From Hyphomicrobiales bacterium (GTDB lineage Bacteria; Pseudomonadota; Alphaproteobacteria; Rhizobiales; Xanthobacteraceae): a stretch of 20,314 nucleotides of DNA. This document shows, in pieces, positions 1 to 6,985 of the stretch (its first letter is position 1; each line of letters opens with the position of its first letter). The notes under the pieces were generated by a model. It was not told the DNA's origin and did no database searches. It saw only the letters and a list, made by a program, of their open reading frames with translations. Location of the stretch: assembly GCA_016201085.1 (NCBI GenBank), contig JACQDO010000438.1:1-20314 (forward strand). Reading direction: 5' to 3'. Both the position numbers and the translations under genes were made by a program.

Positions 1-443
1 ACCGGCGATACTATGCCAACAATGTACCGGAGGAACTGGTCCGTCGCGTCATTAAGCGCGAGAGCGGCGGCAATGCGCGCGCCGTCAGCAAGGGCAATTT
101 CGGCCTGATGCAGATCCGGCTCGGCACCGCCCGCGCCCTGGGTTATCGCGGCACTGCCGCCGGCATGCTCGATGCCGACACCAACATGACCTATGCGGTG
201 AAATATCTCGCCGGCGCCTATCGTGCCGCCGACGGCAATGCCAACCGCGCGGTGCATTACTATGCCGCCGGTTATTATTACGCCGCCAAGCGCAAGGGCC
301 TGCCGATCAATGCGTTTGCTTCGGCGGCGGCGGGCAACATCGGGGCGGTTCGGCCGGCCGAAAAACTGCGCGCGGCGCAAGTCGCCGGTGCAAGCGTATC
401 GTCCGCCTCGAGTCTTTACGACGGACGTATCGATTACCACTGA
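1..443 (+). CDS. Lytic transglycosylase (SLT domain), 5' end outside the window
   Basis: C-terminal about 146 residues of a soluble lytic transglycosylase, an enzyme that cleaves peptidoglycan glycan strands in the periplasm. The reading frame is already open at base 3. Visible SLT (goose-lysozyme-like) signatures are RESGGNARAVS, whose Glu (codon at 60-62) is the expected catalytic acid, then FGLMQI, then the repeated Ala/Tyr-rich helix AVHYYAAGYYYAAKR that closes the substrate groove. The SLT fold ends near visible residue 105, and a short Ser/Ala-rich tail follows. The signal peptide and true start lie upstream, so total length cannot be judged. The gene converges with the next one, with 1 bp between stop codons and no clear terminator. 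The fold assignment is firm. Which transglycosylase subfamily it belongs to is not resolved. Confidence 0.88.
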   Translation, partial: RRYYANNVPEELVRRVIKRESGGNARAVSKGNFGLMQIRLGTARALGYRGTAAGMLDADTNMTYAVKYLAGAYRAADGNANRAVHYYAAGYYYAAKRKGLPINAFASAAAGNIGAVRPAEKLRAAQVAGASVSSASSLYDGRIDYH

Positions 444-444
444 G

Positions 445-999
445 CTAATATTGCTCGGCGCGGATTGCCGGCACGGGGCTGTTTGCGACGGCCGGCTGCG
501 TTTGTGCCGGCGTCTTGGCTTGGCGAGCGCGTGGCGGAGTTTTCCTGCGGCTTGCGCTCGGCGCCTTGTTTTCCGATGGCTTGAGCGACGGCGGCTTTTT
601 CTCCGGCGTTATCGCCGTCAATTTCGTCGACGAGGTCTCGCCGATTTCGAGCGGCAAGGTCAATTTCGGCATTCCCTTGATCGTGCCGGTCTCGACCTCG
701 CGATCGCTGCCGCCGGTCGGTAAACTGGCGATTTTGTCGTCGATCTTGCCGTCATTTTGAACCGGACTGTCGGGCAGTTCGCGCAGGCGGCTTAATTCAT
801 CGGCGCGGCGCACGGCGGCCAGGATGAGGAATTGCCGCCACTCCGGGTGATCGTTCAGGCGCAGCAGCGCGCCGCGTACCGGTATTTCCGCATGTGTGCG
901 TGCCGCATGCGAAGCGCCCGGCGGCTCGTGCGCCAGGACCACGATCATGATGGCGAGAAGGACGCCGCCTACTGGGATGATCCGAAGAAACGGCAGCAT
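445..999 (-). CDS. Membrane-anchored protein of unknown function
   Basis: 184 residues that I do not recognise as a named family. One hydrophobic segment at about residues 8-24 (VGGVLLAIMIVVLAH) should anchor the N-terminus in the inner membrane. The rest is polar. Residues 35-80 look folded (LLRLNDHPEWRQFLILAAVRRADELSRLRELP). From about residue 80 the chain is low-complexity, rich in Pro, Lys, Thr and Ala (PEKKPPSLKPSENKAPSASRRK), so probably disordered and periplasmic. The start is the first ATG of the frame, with no strong Shine-Dalgarno sequence before it. It faces the lytic transglycosylase gene tail to tail and diverges from the amidohydrolase gene. A cell-envelope role is only a guess from that neighbour. 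Confidence 0.6.
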   Translation of the reverse strand: MLPFLRIIPVGGVLLAIMIVVLAHEPPGASHAARTHAEIPVRGALLRLNDHPEWRQFLILAAVRRADELSRLRELPDSPVQNDGKIDDKIASLPTGGSDREVETGTIKGMPKLTLPLEIGETSSTKLTAITPEKKPPSLKPSENKAPSASRRKTPPRARQAKTPAQTQPAVANSPVPAIRAEQY

Positions 1000-1179
1000 C
1001 GCCGATACATAACTGAGTCGACCGAATCCCTAAAGCAAACTCCGCAGCCCTTACGCAGAAATTTTGGCGGCATCCTCAGCGGGGCAAGTCGGCGATCGGC
1101 GCGGCGCGGACAGGCCGTGACAGCGGACGCCGCGATTGCTAGGACGAGGGCTCTGAAAAAACGTCGCGGGGGAAGCGCC

Positions 1180-2145
1180 ATGTTCAAGAAGCCGAATTGT
1201 CCGGTCATCGCCATCGAAGAGCATTATTGGGACCCGGAACTGTCCAAGCATTTCACCGGCCCGGAAGCCGGCCGCGGCAACGAGACCGACGCGCGGCTCT
1301 ACGATCTGGGCGCCCTGCGCCTCAAGGAGATGGACGAGGCCGGCATCGACATCCAGGTGCTGTCGCACGGCGCGCCTTCGTCCCAGAAGCTGCCGATCGA
1401 GATCGCCGCCAAGGTGACGGCCGAGGTCAACGACCGGCTGGCCAAGGTCTGCGCCGCCAACCCCAAGCGCTTCGCCGCCTTCGCGGCGCTGCCCACCGTC
1501 GATCCGAAGGCCGCCGCCGACGAGCTCGATCGCGCCGTCACCAAGCTCGGCTTCAAGGGCGCCATGATTCACGGCATGAGCAACGGCGAATTTGTCGATC
1601 TCAAGAAATACTGGCCGATCTATGAGCGCGCCGAGAAGCTCGATGTGCCGATCTATTTCCACCCCTCGCTGCCGAACCAGACGGTGACGGATATCTACCT
1701 GCAGGATTACGCCAAGGACTTCCCTTTGGTGGTGCGACCGGGCTGGGGCTACACGGTGGAAACCGCGACGCAGGCGATTCGCCTGGTGCTGTCCGGCGTG
1801 TTCGACACGCATCCCAAGCTCAAGGTCATCCTCGGTCATTTCGGCGAGACGCTGCCGTTCCTGGTCTGGCGCATCGATGCCTCGCTCAAGCGCCCGGGCC
1901 AGAAGCCGATGAGCTTCCGCGACATCTTCTGCAAGAATTTCTACGTCACCACCTCGGGCTTCTTCTCCAATCCGGCGCTGCTGTGCTGCGTGATGGAGAT
2001 GGGCATCGATCACATCCTGTTCGCGGTCGACTGGCCGTTCGTGATGAACCCGCCGGGCGTGGAATGGATGAAGGACGTGCCCTTGTGCGACGAAGACAAG
2101 GTGAAAATATTGAGCGGCAACGCCAAGCGGCTGTTGAGGATGTAG
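1180..2145 (+). CDS. Amidohydrolase family 2 metalloenzyme, gamma-resorcylate decarboxylase-like
   Basis: 321 residues, a normal length for the amidohydrolase_2 / ACMSD group of TIM-barrel metal enzymes. Metal-binding positions are visible in order: Glu13-Glu14-His15 on the first strand (IEEHYWDP), His161 (IYFHPS), His220 (ILGHFGETLPF) and Asp284 (LFAVDWPF). The EEH start and the GHFGE..PF block are typical of non-oxidative decarboxylases of hydroxybenzoates (gamma-resorcylate, 2,3-dihydroxybenzoate, 5-carboxyvanillate) rather than classic hydrolases, but the substrate cannot be read from sequence. The start was placed at ATG 1180 because a GGGGGA stretch precedes it and the protein then begins directly at the first barrel strand. 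The same frame is open back to 832, but that part has no family resemblance. The gene converges with the cupin gene across a palindromic repeat. Confidence 0.85.
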   Translation: MFKKPNCPVIAIEEHYWDPELSKHFTGPEAGRGNETDARLYDLGALRLKEMDEAGIDIQVLSHGAPSSQKLPIEIAAKVTAEVNDRLAKVCAANPKRFAAFAALPTVDPKAAADELDRAVTKLGFKGAMIHGMSNGEFVDLKKYWPIYERAEKLDVPIYFHPSLPNQTVTDIYLQDYAKDFPLVVRPGWGYTVETATQAIRLVLSGVFDTHPKLKVILGHFGETLPFLVWRIDASLKRPGQKPMSFRDIFCKNFYVTTSGFFSNPALLCCVMEMGIDHILFAVDWPFVMNPPGVEWMKDVPLCDEDKVKILSGNAKRLLRM

Positions 2146-2150
2146 CCTTC

Positions 2151-2192
2151 GTCATTCCGGGTTCGCGTGCTGCGCACGCGCCCCGGAATGAC
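2151..2192. repeat. Palindromic repeat between two convergent genes, possible bidirectional terminator
   Basis: Outer arms GTCATTCCGGG (2151-2161) and CCCGGAATGAC (2182-2192) are perfect inverted copies. The intervening 20 bases contain a further short palindrome built on GCGTGC/GCACGC. It starts 5 bp after the amidohydrolase stop and ends 1 bp before the cupin stop, so the hairpin could end transcription from both sides, although no long U-tract follows. Intergenic palindromes with GTCATTCCGGG arms are common repeats in Bradyrhizobium-like genomes (from memory, not searched). Confidence 0.75.
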
Positions 2193-2193
2193 A

Positions 2194-2598
2194 TCAAACA
2201 ACGGGATGCTGCCGGTAATACTCGGCGTCGTCCGCCGACTGCGTCCAGTCCGAATTGCCGCGCCAGGCGCAGTGGCGCGACAGCATGTCGGTGCCGTAGC
2301 GCACGCGGAACAGCATCGTGCGTGCGGGGCCGTTCTCGTATTCGTGCACTTCGCCGGCCGGATGCACCACGAATGCGCCGGGGGTGACCGGCACGGTCTC
2401 CTTCGGCGTGCGCATGATACCGCCTCCGGAAAAGCAGAAATAGATTTCGGTGGCGAAGGGATGGCAATGATAGGGGCTGATCTGTCCGGGCTCCCAGCAG
2501 GCCACGGTGACGTCGCCGTCCGCCGCCTTGCCGAGAATCTTCTCGACATGATGCTTCGGATGCCATTGCTGCTCGCGTTCGAGGCTGAAGACGTGCAT
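2194..2598 (-). CDS. Small single-domain cupin protein
   Basis: 134 residues forming one beta-barrel cupin. Motif 1 is seen at residues 38-59 with His44, His46 and Glu51 (PYHCHPFATEIYFCFSGG). Motif 2 lies at residues 74-89 with Pro80, Gly82, His85 and Asn89 (GAFVVHPAGEVHEYEN). All four usual metal ligands are present, so it probably binds Fe, Mn or Zn. The role could be an enzyme (isomerase, dioxygenase) or a small-ligand sensor, and the sequence does not decide. The start at 2598 is supported by GGAGA about 8 bases upstream. The frame stays open to 2724, but that extension would run into the tRNA gene. It is transcribed towards the amidohydrolase gene, and the two genes share the palindromic repeat. 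Confidence 0.8.
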   Translation of the reverse strand: MHVFSLEREQQWHPKHHVEKILGKAADGDVTVACWEPGQISPYHCHPFATEIYFCFSGGGIMRTPKETVPVTPGAFVVHPAGEVHEYENGPARTMLFRVRYGTDMLSRHCAWRGNSDWTQSADDAEYYRQHPVV

Positions 2599-2661
2599 GG
2601 AGCAATTCTCCGCGGGAAAGGCAAAAACTAGCGCATTTCCCCGGCGAACAGGAGAGGGCGA

Positions 2662-2689
2662 TTGCGCATCGCCCGCGCGCATTGATAAA
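2662..2689 (+). promoter_or_regulatory. Candidate sigma-70-type promoter for the tRNA gene
   Basis: TTGCGC at 2662-2667 and GATAAA at 2684-2689 are separated by 16 bases and lie 20 bases before the first tRNA base, a normal arrangement for a tRNA promoter. The -35 hexamer overlaps a perfect 7-bp inverted repeat, GGGCGAT (2656-2662) / ATCGCCC (2668-2674). This is pattern matching only. Confidence 0.35.
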
Positions 2690-2709
2690 AGGTGGCGTCG
2701 CTTGGTGCC

Positions 2710-2785
2710 GGGCCCGTAGCTCAATGGTTAGAGCCGACCGCTCATAACGGTCTGGTTGGAGGTTCGAGTCCTCCCGGGCCCACCA
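2710..2785 (+). tRNA. tRNA with anticodon CAU, probably Ile2 (lysidine type)
   Basis: The full cloverleaf is visible: acceptor stem GGGCCCG/CGGGCCC, D stem GCUC/GAGC, anticodon stem GACCG/CGGUC around loop CUCAUAA, 5-base variable loop, T stem GGAGG/CCUCC with loop UUCGAGU, discriminator A2782, and an encoded CCA at 2783-2785. A CAU anticodon fits initiator Met, elongator Met, or Ile2 in which C34 is changed to lysidine by TilS. The first pair is G-C, which argues against initiator tRNA. C4-G69 and C5-G68 are known TilS recognition pairs, and the short D loop AAUGGUUA resembles bacterial Ile2 tRNA, so I favour Ile2. Elongator Met remains possible. The aldolase start codon follows 31 bases after the tRNA. 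Confidence 0.93.
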
Positions 2786-2815
2786 ATGTTACCAATAGCC
2801 GAGGATCGATCATCG

Positions 2816-3532
2816 ATGAGCAAGTCCGGCGGCCCCGTCGATCGCGCCACGCTGGAAGATCTGGCGGCGGCGAGCCGCATCCTGGTGGACCAGGGCGTGT
2901 TCGATAGCGCCGGCCACTTCTCCATGCGCCATCCCGGCCATCCCGAACGCTTCCTGATGTCGCGCTCGCTGGCGCCGCAGATGATCACGGCCGACGACAT
3001 CATGGAATTCGACTTCGACTGCAACGCCATCGACGCGCGCGGCCGCAACGGCTTCATCGAGCGCTATCTGCACGGCGAGATTTTCCGCGCCCGTCCCGAC
3101 GTGCTGGCGATAGCGCACAGCCACTCGCCGTCGGTGATCGCTTTCGGGCTTTCCAATGCGCCGATGCGGGCGATGTATCACAACGCGGCGTTTCTGGCGG
3201 CCGGCGTGCCGGTGTTCGATATCCGCGAGAAATTCGGCACCACCGATATCGTGATCAACACGGCGGCGAAGGGCGCGGCGCTTGCCGAGGTTCTCGCCGA
3301 CAAGCCGGTGGCGCTGCTGCGCGCCCACGGCATGGTGGCGGTGGCGTCGAGCCTGCCGGTCGCCGTGTTTCGCGCCATCTTTACCGTCACCAGCGCCAAT
3401 ATCCAGCATCAGGCGCTGGCGCTGGGCGGTCCGCTCGCCGCGCTCGACGCGGAGGAGGGGCGCATCGCCGATCTGATCAATGTGCAGACGGTCGGACGCG
3501 CCTGGGATTTGTGGAAGCAGCGGGTGACTTGA
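2816..3532 (+). CDS. Class II aldolase/adducin-family protein, first of a tandem pair
   Basis: 238 residues of the class II aldolase fold (L-fuculose-phosphate aldolase / AraD / adducin head). The family's zinc site is complete: Glu88 (HGEIFR), His101 and His103 (AIAHSHS) and His171 (LLRAHG). Members cleave C-C bonds of sugar phosphates, epimerise pentose phosphates, or act as decarboxylases on small hydroxy acids. This one has no sugar-phosphate-specific signature that I can name. ATG 2816 was chosen because GAGG lies about 12 bases upstream and earlier in-frame codons fall inside the tRNA. The stop is 3 bases before the next gene's ATG, so the two are surely co-transcribed. Confidence 0.82.
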   Translation: MSKSGGPVDRATLEDLAAASRILVDQGVFDSAGHFSMRHPGHPERFLMSRSLAPQMITADDIMEFDFDCNAIDARGRNGFIERYLHGEIFRARPDVLAIAHSHSPSVIAFGLSNAPMRAMYHNAAFLAAGVPVFDIREKFGTTDIVINTAAKGAALAEVLADKPVALLRAHGMVAVASSLPVAVFRAIFTVTSANIQHQALALGGPLAALDAEEGRIADLINVQTVGRAWDLWKQRVT

Positions 3533-3535
3533 ACC

Positions 3536-4219
3536 ATGGCGCAGCAGTCGGATCAGCCCCTCAAGCAGGAATTGGTCGATGCCATCCGCATGCTGGAGCG
3601 TGCGGAATACATCGACCACAACGGCCATTGCAGCGTTCGGCGCGACGCCGGCTCGTTCTATATCAACTCCGGCGCCTCTCAGCGCGCCTCGCTCACCGTC
3701 GCGGACATCGTCGCTATCGATCTCGACGGCCGGCCGGTCGACGGCAGCAACGTCAAGCCGCCGCTGGAATTCCCCATCCATGCCGAGGTCTATCGTGCGC
3801 GGCCGAAGGTCAATGCGGTGTTCCACACCCATCCGCAGTGGTCGACTTATCTGACCATGACGGGGGTGCAACAGAAGGTGGTCTACGCGCAGGCATCGCT
3901 GCTCGGCGACATGCCGGTGATGGACTCGCCGATGTCGGTCAATACCCGCGCCATGGGCGAGAAGATGGTCGGCGTCTTGGGCGACAATCCGGTGGTGCTG
4001 CTCAAAGCGCACGGCGCGGTCGCGGCCGGCGAAACCGTTCTGGAATGCTTCGCCTACGCGGCCTATGTCGAGGAAAATGCGCGCCGCCAATATATGGCGA
4101 TGCAGATCGGCGATCCGTATGTTTTCAGCGAGGAAGAGCAGGCGGCCTGCCGGCAAAAACTCCGCACGCCGAGTCTGTTCAAGAAGACCTGGGATCACTA
4201 CCGCTCGAAGATTTCTTGA
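3536..4219 (+). CDS. Class II aldolase/adducin-family protein, second of a tandem pair
   Basis: 227 residues with the same fold and metal site as its upstream neighbour: Glu84 (PIHAEVYRARP), His97 and His99 (VFHTHP) and His159 (LLKAHG). The pair is clearly homologous but well diverged, so they are either two subunits of one enzyme or two enzymes acting on related substrates. The N-terminal region HNGHCSVRRDAGSFYINSG forms the expected substrate loop. The ATG at 3536 follows the previous stop by 3 bases, which suggests translational coupling. The gene ends 2 bases from the stop codon of the convergent shikimate-dehydrogenase-like gene. Confidence 0.82.
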   Translation: MAQQSDQPLKQELVDAIRMLERAEYIDHNGHCSVRRDAGSFYINSGASQRASLTVADIVAIDLDGRPVDGSNVKPPLEFPIHAEVYRARPKVNAVFHTHPQWSTYLTMTGVQQKVVYAQASLLGDMPVMDSPMSVNTRAMGEKMVGVLGDNPVVLLKAHGAVAAGETVLECFAYAAYVEENARRQYMAMQIGDPYVFSEEEQAACRQKLRTPSLFKKTWDHYRSKIS

Positions 4220-4221
4220 AA

Positions 4222-5064
4222 CTAGAGCGTCGCCTCGATCTTGGCGCGCAATTCCGCCGTCACCTTGGGCTCAATGCCGAACCAGGCTTTCCAGGCGGGG
4301 ATGCCCTGGTGCAGCAGCATGCCGAGGCCGGTCACAATGCGGTTGCCGCGCGCGCGCGCGGCGGCGAGCAGCGGGGTCTCGCGCGGGATGTAGATGATGT
4401 CGTTGACCAAGGCGCGCTTCGGCAGCCTGTCGAGAGCGAGATCGAGCGGCGGCTGGCCGACCATGCCTTGGCTGGTGGCGTTGACCAGCATGGCCGCGTC
4501 CTCCAGTGCGTCGTGACGTTGCTGCCACGGCACCACATGGATCGTTGCGCCGAAATCCCTGGCGAGAGCCTTCGCCCGCGCCGGCGTGCGGTTGCTGAGC
4601 CTTATCTCGCGCGCCCCGCGTTCCAGCAATCCGTAGAGGACGGCGCGCGCGCCGCCACCGGCGCCGATCACCACGGCGGGACCGGCGTCGGCCCGCCAGT
4701 CCGGCGCGAATTCGAGAATATTGTGCGTGAAGCCGTACCAGTCGTTGTTGAAACCGGCGAGCGAGCCGTCCTTTCTCACCACCACGCAGGAGATCGCGCC
4801 GATTTTCCTGGCGGTGATGTCGACCTCGTCGACGATGCGCAGCGCATCCCGCTTGAGCGGGATGGTCAGGTTGCAGCCGGAAAAATTCAGCGCCGGCAGC
4901 GCGCGCAACGCCGCCGCAAGGCGCTCCGGCGGAATCGCCAGCGGAACATAACTGCCGGCCAACTTGTGCTGCGCGAACCAGAAATTATGCAGCATCGGCG
5001 AGCGCGACTGGAAGATCGGCCAGCCCATCACGGCGGCGAGAAGGAAGCGGTCGGGAGAGGCCAT
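4222..5064 (-). CDS. Shikimate/quinate dehydrogenase-family protein with an altered substrate pocket
   Basis: 280 residues, the usual AroE length. N-terminal substrate domain: SRSPMLHN (residues 20-27), catalytic Lys71 in NLTIPLK, and catalytic Asp108 in FNNDWYGF. C-terminal Rossmann domain: GAGGGARA (135-142), the NADP-type motif NRTPARA, NATSQGM, then DIIYIPRETPLL and GMLLHQG. Two blocks differ from classical AroE: GAVNT is replaced by GAISC, and NTDGxG by NNDWYG, so the Asn and Thr that contact shikimate are changed while the catalytic Lys/Asp pair stays. That, and its place among catabolic genes rather than chorismate genes, suggests a catabolic or shikimate-like substrate. It diverges from the binding-protein gene across 72 bases that probably hold both promoters. 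Confidence 0.82.
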   Translation of the reverse strand: MASPDRFLLAAVMGWPIFQSRSPMLHNFWFAQHKLAGSYVPLAIPPERLAAALRALPALNFSGCNLTIPLKRDALRIVDEVDITARKIGAISCVVVRKDGSLAGFNNDWYGFTHNILEFAPDWRADAGPAVVIGAGGGARAVLYGLLERGAREIRLSNRTPARAKALARDFGATIHVVPWQQRHDALEDAAMLVNATSQGMVGQPPLDLALDRLPKRALVNDIIYIPRETPLLAAARARGNRIVTGLGMLLHQGIPAWKAWFGIEPKVTAELRAKIEATL

Positions 5065-5136
5065 CGGGTGCTCTGCTCGCTGGTAACTTTCCTGCTAAGC
5101 TTATACGCTGATTGTCATCGGTTCGAGGCAGGCACC

Positions 5137-6126
5137 ATGCGAGCGTTCAAATTTAGATTGGCAACCCTCGCTATAGCAATCGCATCCATTGCTCTGACGG
5201 TGCTGTCCGCTTCGACACCGGCGCGCGCCGAATTTCCGGAACGGTCGGTCAAGATCGTCGTGCCGTTCGCGCCGGGCGGCGGCACCGACCTGATCGCGCG
5301 GGTGCTGGCCGAGTTTATGAGCAAAGACCTCGGCCAGCCCGTGATCGTCGAAAACAAGCCCGGCGCCGGAACGATTGTCGGCACGGCCGCCGCCGCCAGC
5401 AGCGCGCCCGATGGCTACACTCTGGTGATGGCGACATTCGCTCACGCCGTCAATCCGAGCATCAATGCGAAATTGCCGTATGACACGTTCAAGGCCTTCG
5501 CGCCGGTGGCCTTGGTGGCGCGCTCTTTCAATATCGTCGTGGTCAATCCGAAGCTGCCGTTCAAATCGCTTGCCGATTTGATCGCCTATGCCAAGGCAAA
5601 TCCCGGCAAGCTCAATTATGGCTCCTTTGGCATCGGCACCTCCGCTCATCTGGCCGGCGAATTGTTCAAGACCATGGCGCATGTCGATCTCACGCACGTT
5701 CCTTACAAAGGCTCGGCGCCGGCCATTACCGATCTGCTGGGCGGGCAAATTCAGATGATGTTCACCACGGTGGCCAGTGTGGCTTCCTATATCGAAGGCG
5801 GCCAGCTGCGCGCGCTGGCGGTGACCTCGGCGCAGCGCTCGGCCGCCTTTCCGGATTTGCCGACGATTTCCGAGGCGGGGGTCCCCGGTTACGCGGCCGA
5901 AAGCTGGTACGGGCTCTATGCGCCGGCCGGCACGTCCGAGGGCGCGGTGACGCGGCTGAATGCTTCTGTTGCGAGGGCCATCGCAGCCGGCACGTTCAAG
6001 AAGCTCGAAACCAACGAAGGTCTGAGCTTTGCCGCCGGCACGCCGGCGGATTTCGACCGTTATGTGCGGGGCGAAGCAGCCCGCTGGCATGAACTGGTCA
6101 CGGCGGCGCATATTCAGGCCCAGTGA
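5137..6126 (+). CDS. Tripartite tricarboxylate transporter substrate-binding protein (Bug/TctC family)
   Basis: 329 residues. A Sec signal peptide spans residues 1-31 (basic start, long hydrophobic core, cleavage after ARA before EFPERSVK). The mature protein carries Bug-family marks: KIVVPFAPGGGTDLIAR, VENKPGAGTIVG, PDGYTLVM, DLTHVPYKGSAPAITDLLGGQIQMMF and LRALAVTSAQRS. Such periplasmic proteins bind carboxylic acids (citrate, benzoates, terephthalate and others) and hand them to a TctA/TctB membrane unit or a sensor. No tctA or tctB gene is in this window, so its partner must be elsewhere. ATG 5137 is the first codon giving a good signal peptide. Likely first gene of a run with the crotonase and acyl-CoA synthetase genes. 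Confidence 0.88.
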   Translation: MRAFKFRLATLAIAIASIALTVLSASTPARAEFPERSVKIVVPFAPGGGTDLIARVLAEFMSKDLGQPVIVENKPGAGTIVGTAAAASSAPDGYTLVMATFAHAVNPSINAKLPYDTFKAFAPVALVARSFNIVVVNPKLPFKSLADLIAYAKANPGKLNYGSFGIGTSAHLAGELFKTMAHVDLTHVPYKGSAPAITDLLGGQIQMMFTTVASVASYIEGGQLRALAVTSAQRSAAFPDLPTISEAGVPGYAAESWYGLYAPAGTSEGAVTRLNASVARAIAAGTFKKLETNEGLSFAAGTPADFDRYVRGEAARWHELVTAAHIQAQ

Positions 6127-6174
6127 CATCCCGGCCCCCATCCGGTGGCCTCTTATGAGCGAGCGCATTTCATC

Positions 6175-6975
6175 ATGACCGACAAGCCGACATCGTCTCC
6201 CCGCGTCGAACTCGCCATCGACCGGTCCATCGCGACGATTTCATTCAATCGTCCCGAGGTGCGCAATGCCATCGATGACGCCACGCGAACCGAGCTGATC
6301 GCCGCGCTGGAGCGCGTGAGCAACGATGACGCGATCCGCGCGGTCATCCTCACGGGCAAGGGCAAAGCGTTCTGTGCCGGCGGCGATATTGCCGGCATGC
6401 AGCAGCGTTTGCAGGCGCCGCCCGGGCAGATTGCCTTCACCGGCTGGCGCCGGCAAAAACGCCTGCATCAGGGCGTCGCCTTGTTGCATGGTTTGCCGAA
6501 GCCGACGATTGCCGCCGTCAACGGCGCGGCCTCGGGACTCGGCTGCGACCTGGCGCTGGCGTGCGATTTCATCGTTGCCTCCAACGCCGCAAGCTTTGCC
6601 ATGAGTTTCATCCATCGCGGCTTGGTGCCGGACGGCGGCGGCATGTATTTCCTGCCGCGCCTGGTCGGACTGGTCCGCGCCAAGGAACTGATTTTCAGCG
6701 GGCGCAGCGTGCCGGCGGAGGAGGCCCTCGCCATCGGCCTGGCCGACCGTTTGAGCGCGGCGGAGACGTTGTTGCAGGACGCGCATGACTGGGCCGTGCA
6801 ATTGAGCCAGGGGTCGAGTGTCTCGCTCGCGCTGAGCAAGGAAATCCTCAATCGGACATTCGAACTGAGCGAAGAGCAGGCCTTGGCGCTGGGCCGCGAG
6901 GCGCAGGCCATCTGCTACACGACGCGCGAGCATCAGGAATCGGTCGCCGCGTTTCTCAAAAAGAACAAGCCGTAA
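6175..6975 (+). CDS. Enoyl-CoA hydratase/isomerase (crotonase) family, isomerase-like active site
   Basis: 266 residues of the crotonase fold, which acts on acyl-CoA thioesters. The oxyanion-hole regions are FCAGGDI (residues 66-72) and AASGLGCDLALACD (118-131). The two glutamates needed for hydration are not conserved: the Glu144-equivalent is Asp125 and the Glu164-equivalent is Phe145. Asp153 in GLVPDGGG instead matches the catalytic Asp of PaaG-type isomerases. It is therefore more likely an isomerase or another crotonase reaction than a hydratase. ATG 6175 was preferred to GTG 6145 because the homologous region begins soon after it; neither has a strong ribosome-binding site. It lies 48 bases after the binding-protein stop and 10 bases before the synthetase start, so probably in one operon. 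Confidence 0.85.
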   Translation: MTDKPTSSPRVELAIDRSIATISFNRPEVRNAIDDATRTELIAALERVSNDDAIRAVILTGKGKAFCAGGDIAGMQQRLQAPPGQIAFTGWRRQKRLHQGVALLHGLPKPTIAAVNGAASGLGCDLALACDFIVASNAASFAMSFIHRGLVPDGGGMYFLPRLVGLVRAKELIFSGRSVPAEEALAIGLADRLSAAETLLQDAHDWAVQLSQGSSVSLALSKEILNRTFELSEEQALALGREAQAICYTTREHQESVAAFLKKNKP

Positions 6976-6985
6976 AGACGACGCA

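Noticed and set aside
832..1179. N-terminal extension of the amidohydrolase
   Set aside because: No resemblance to the family, Arg-rich composition, and overlap with the opposite gene. A ribosome-binding site supports ATG 1180.
2599..2724. Longer cupin protein starting at 2724 on the - strand
   Set aside because: It would read through the tRNA gene and its promoter. A good ribosome-binding site precedes ATG 2598.
2710..2785. tRNA as an integration site for a genomic island
   Set aside because: No second copy of the tRNA 3' end and no integrase gene are visible in the window.
2810..4198. Open frame of 462 codons on the - strand opposite the aldolase pair
   Set aside because: Its residues are rich in His, Arg and Asp, as expected for the antisense of a high-GC gene, and it shows no family motif, while both + strand aldolase frames have complete active sites.
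3511..5136. Long + strand extension in front of the first Bug protein
   Set aside because: The frame happens to be open across the aldolase and AroE-like genes, but the protein family begins at the signal peptide encoded from 5137.
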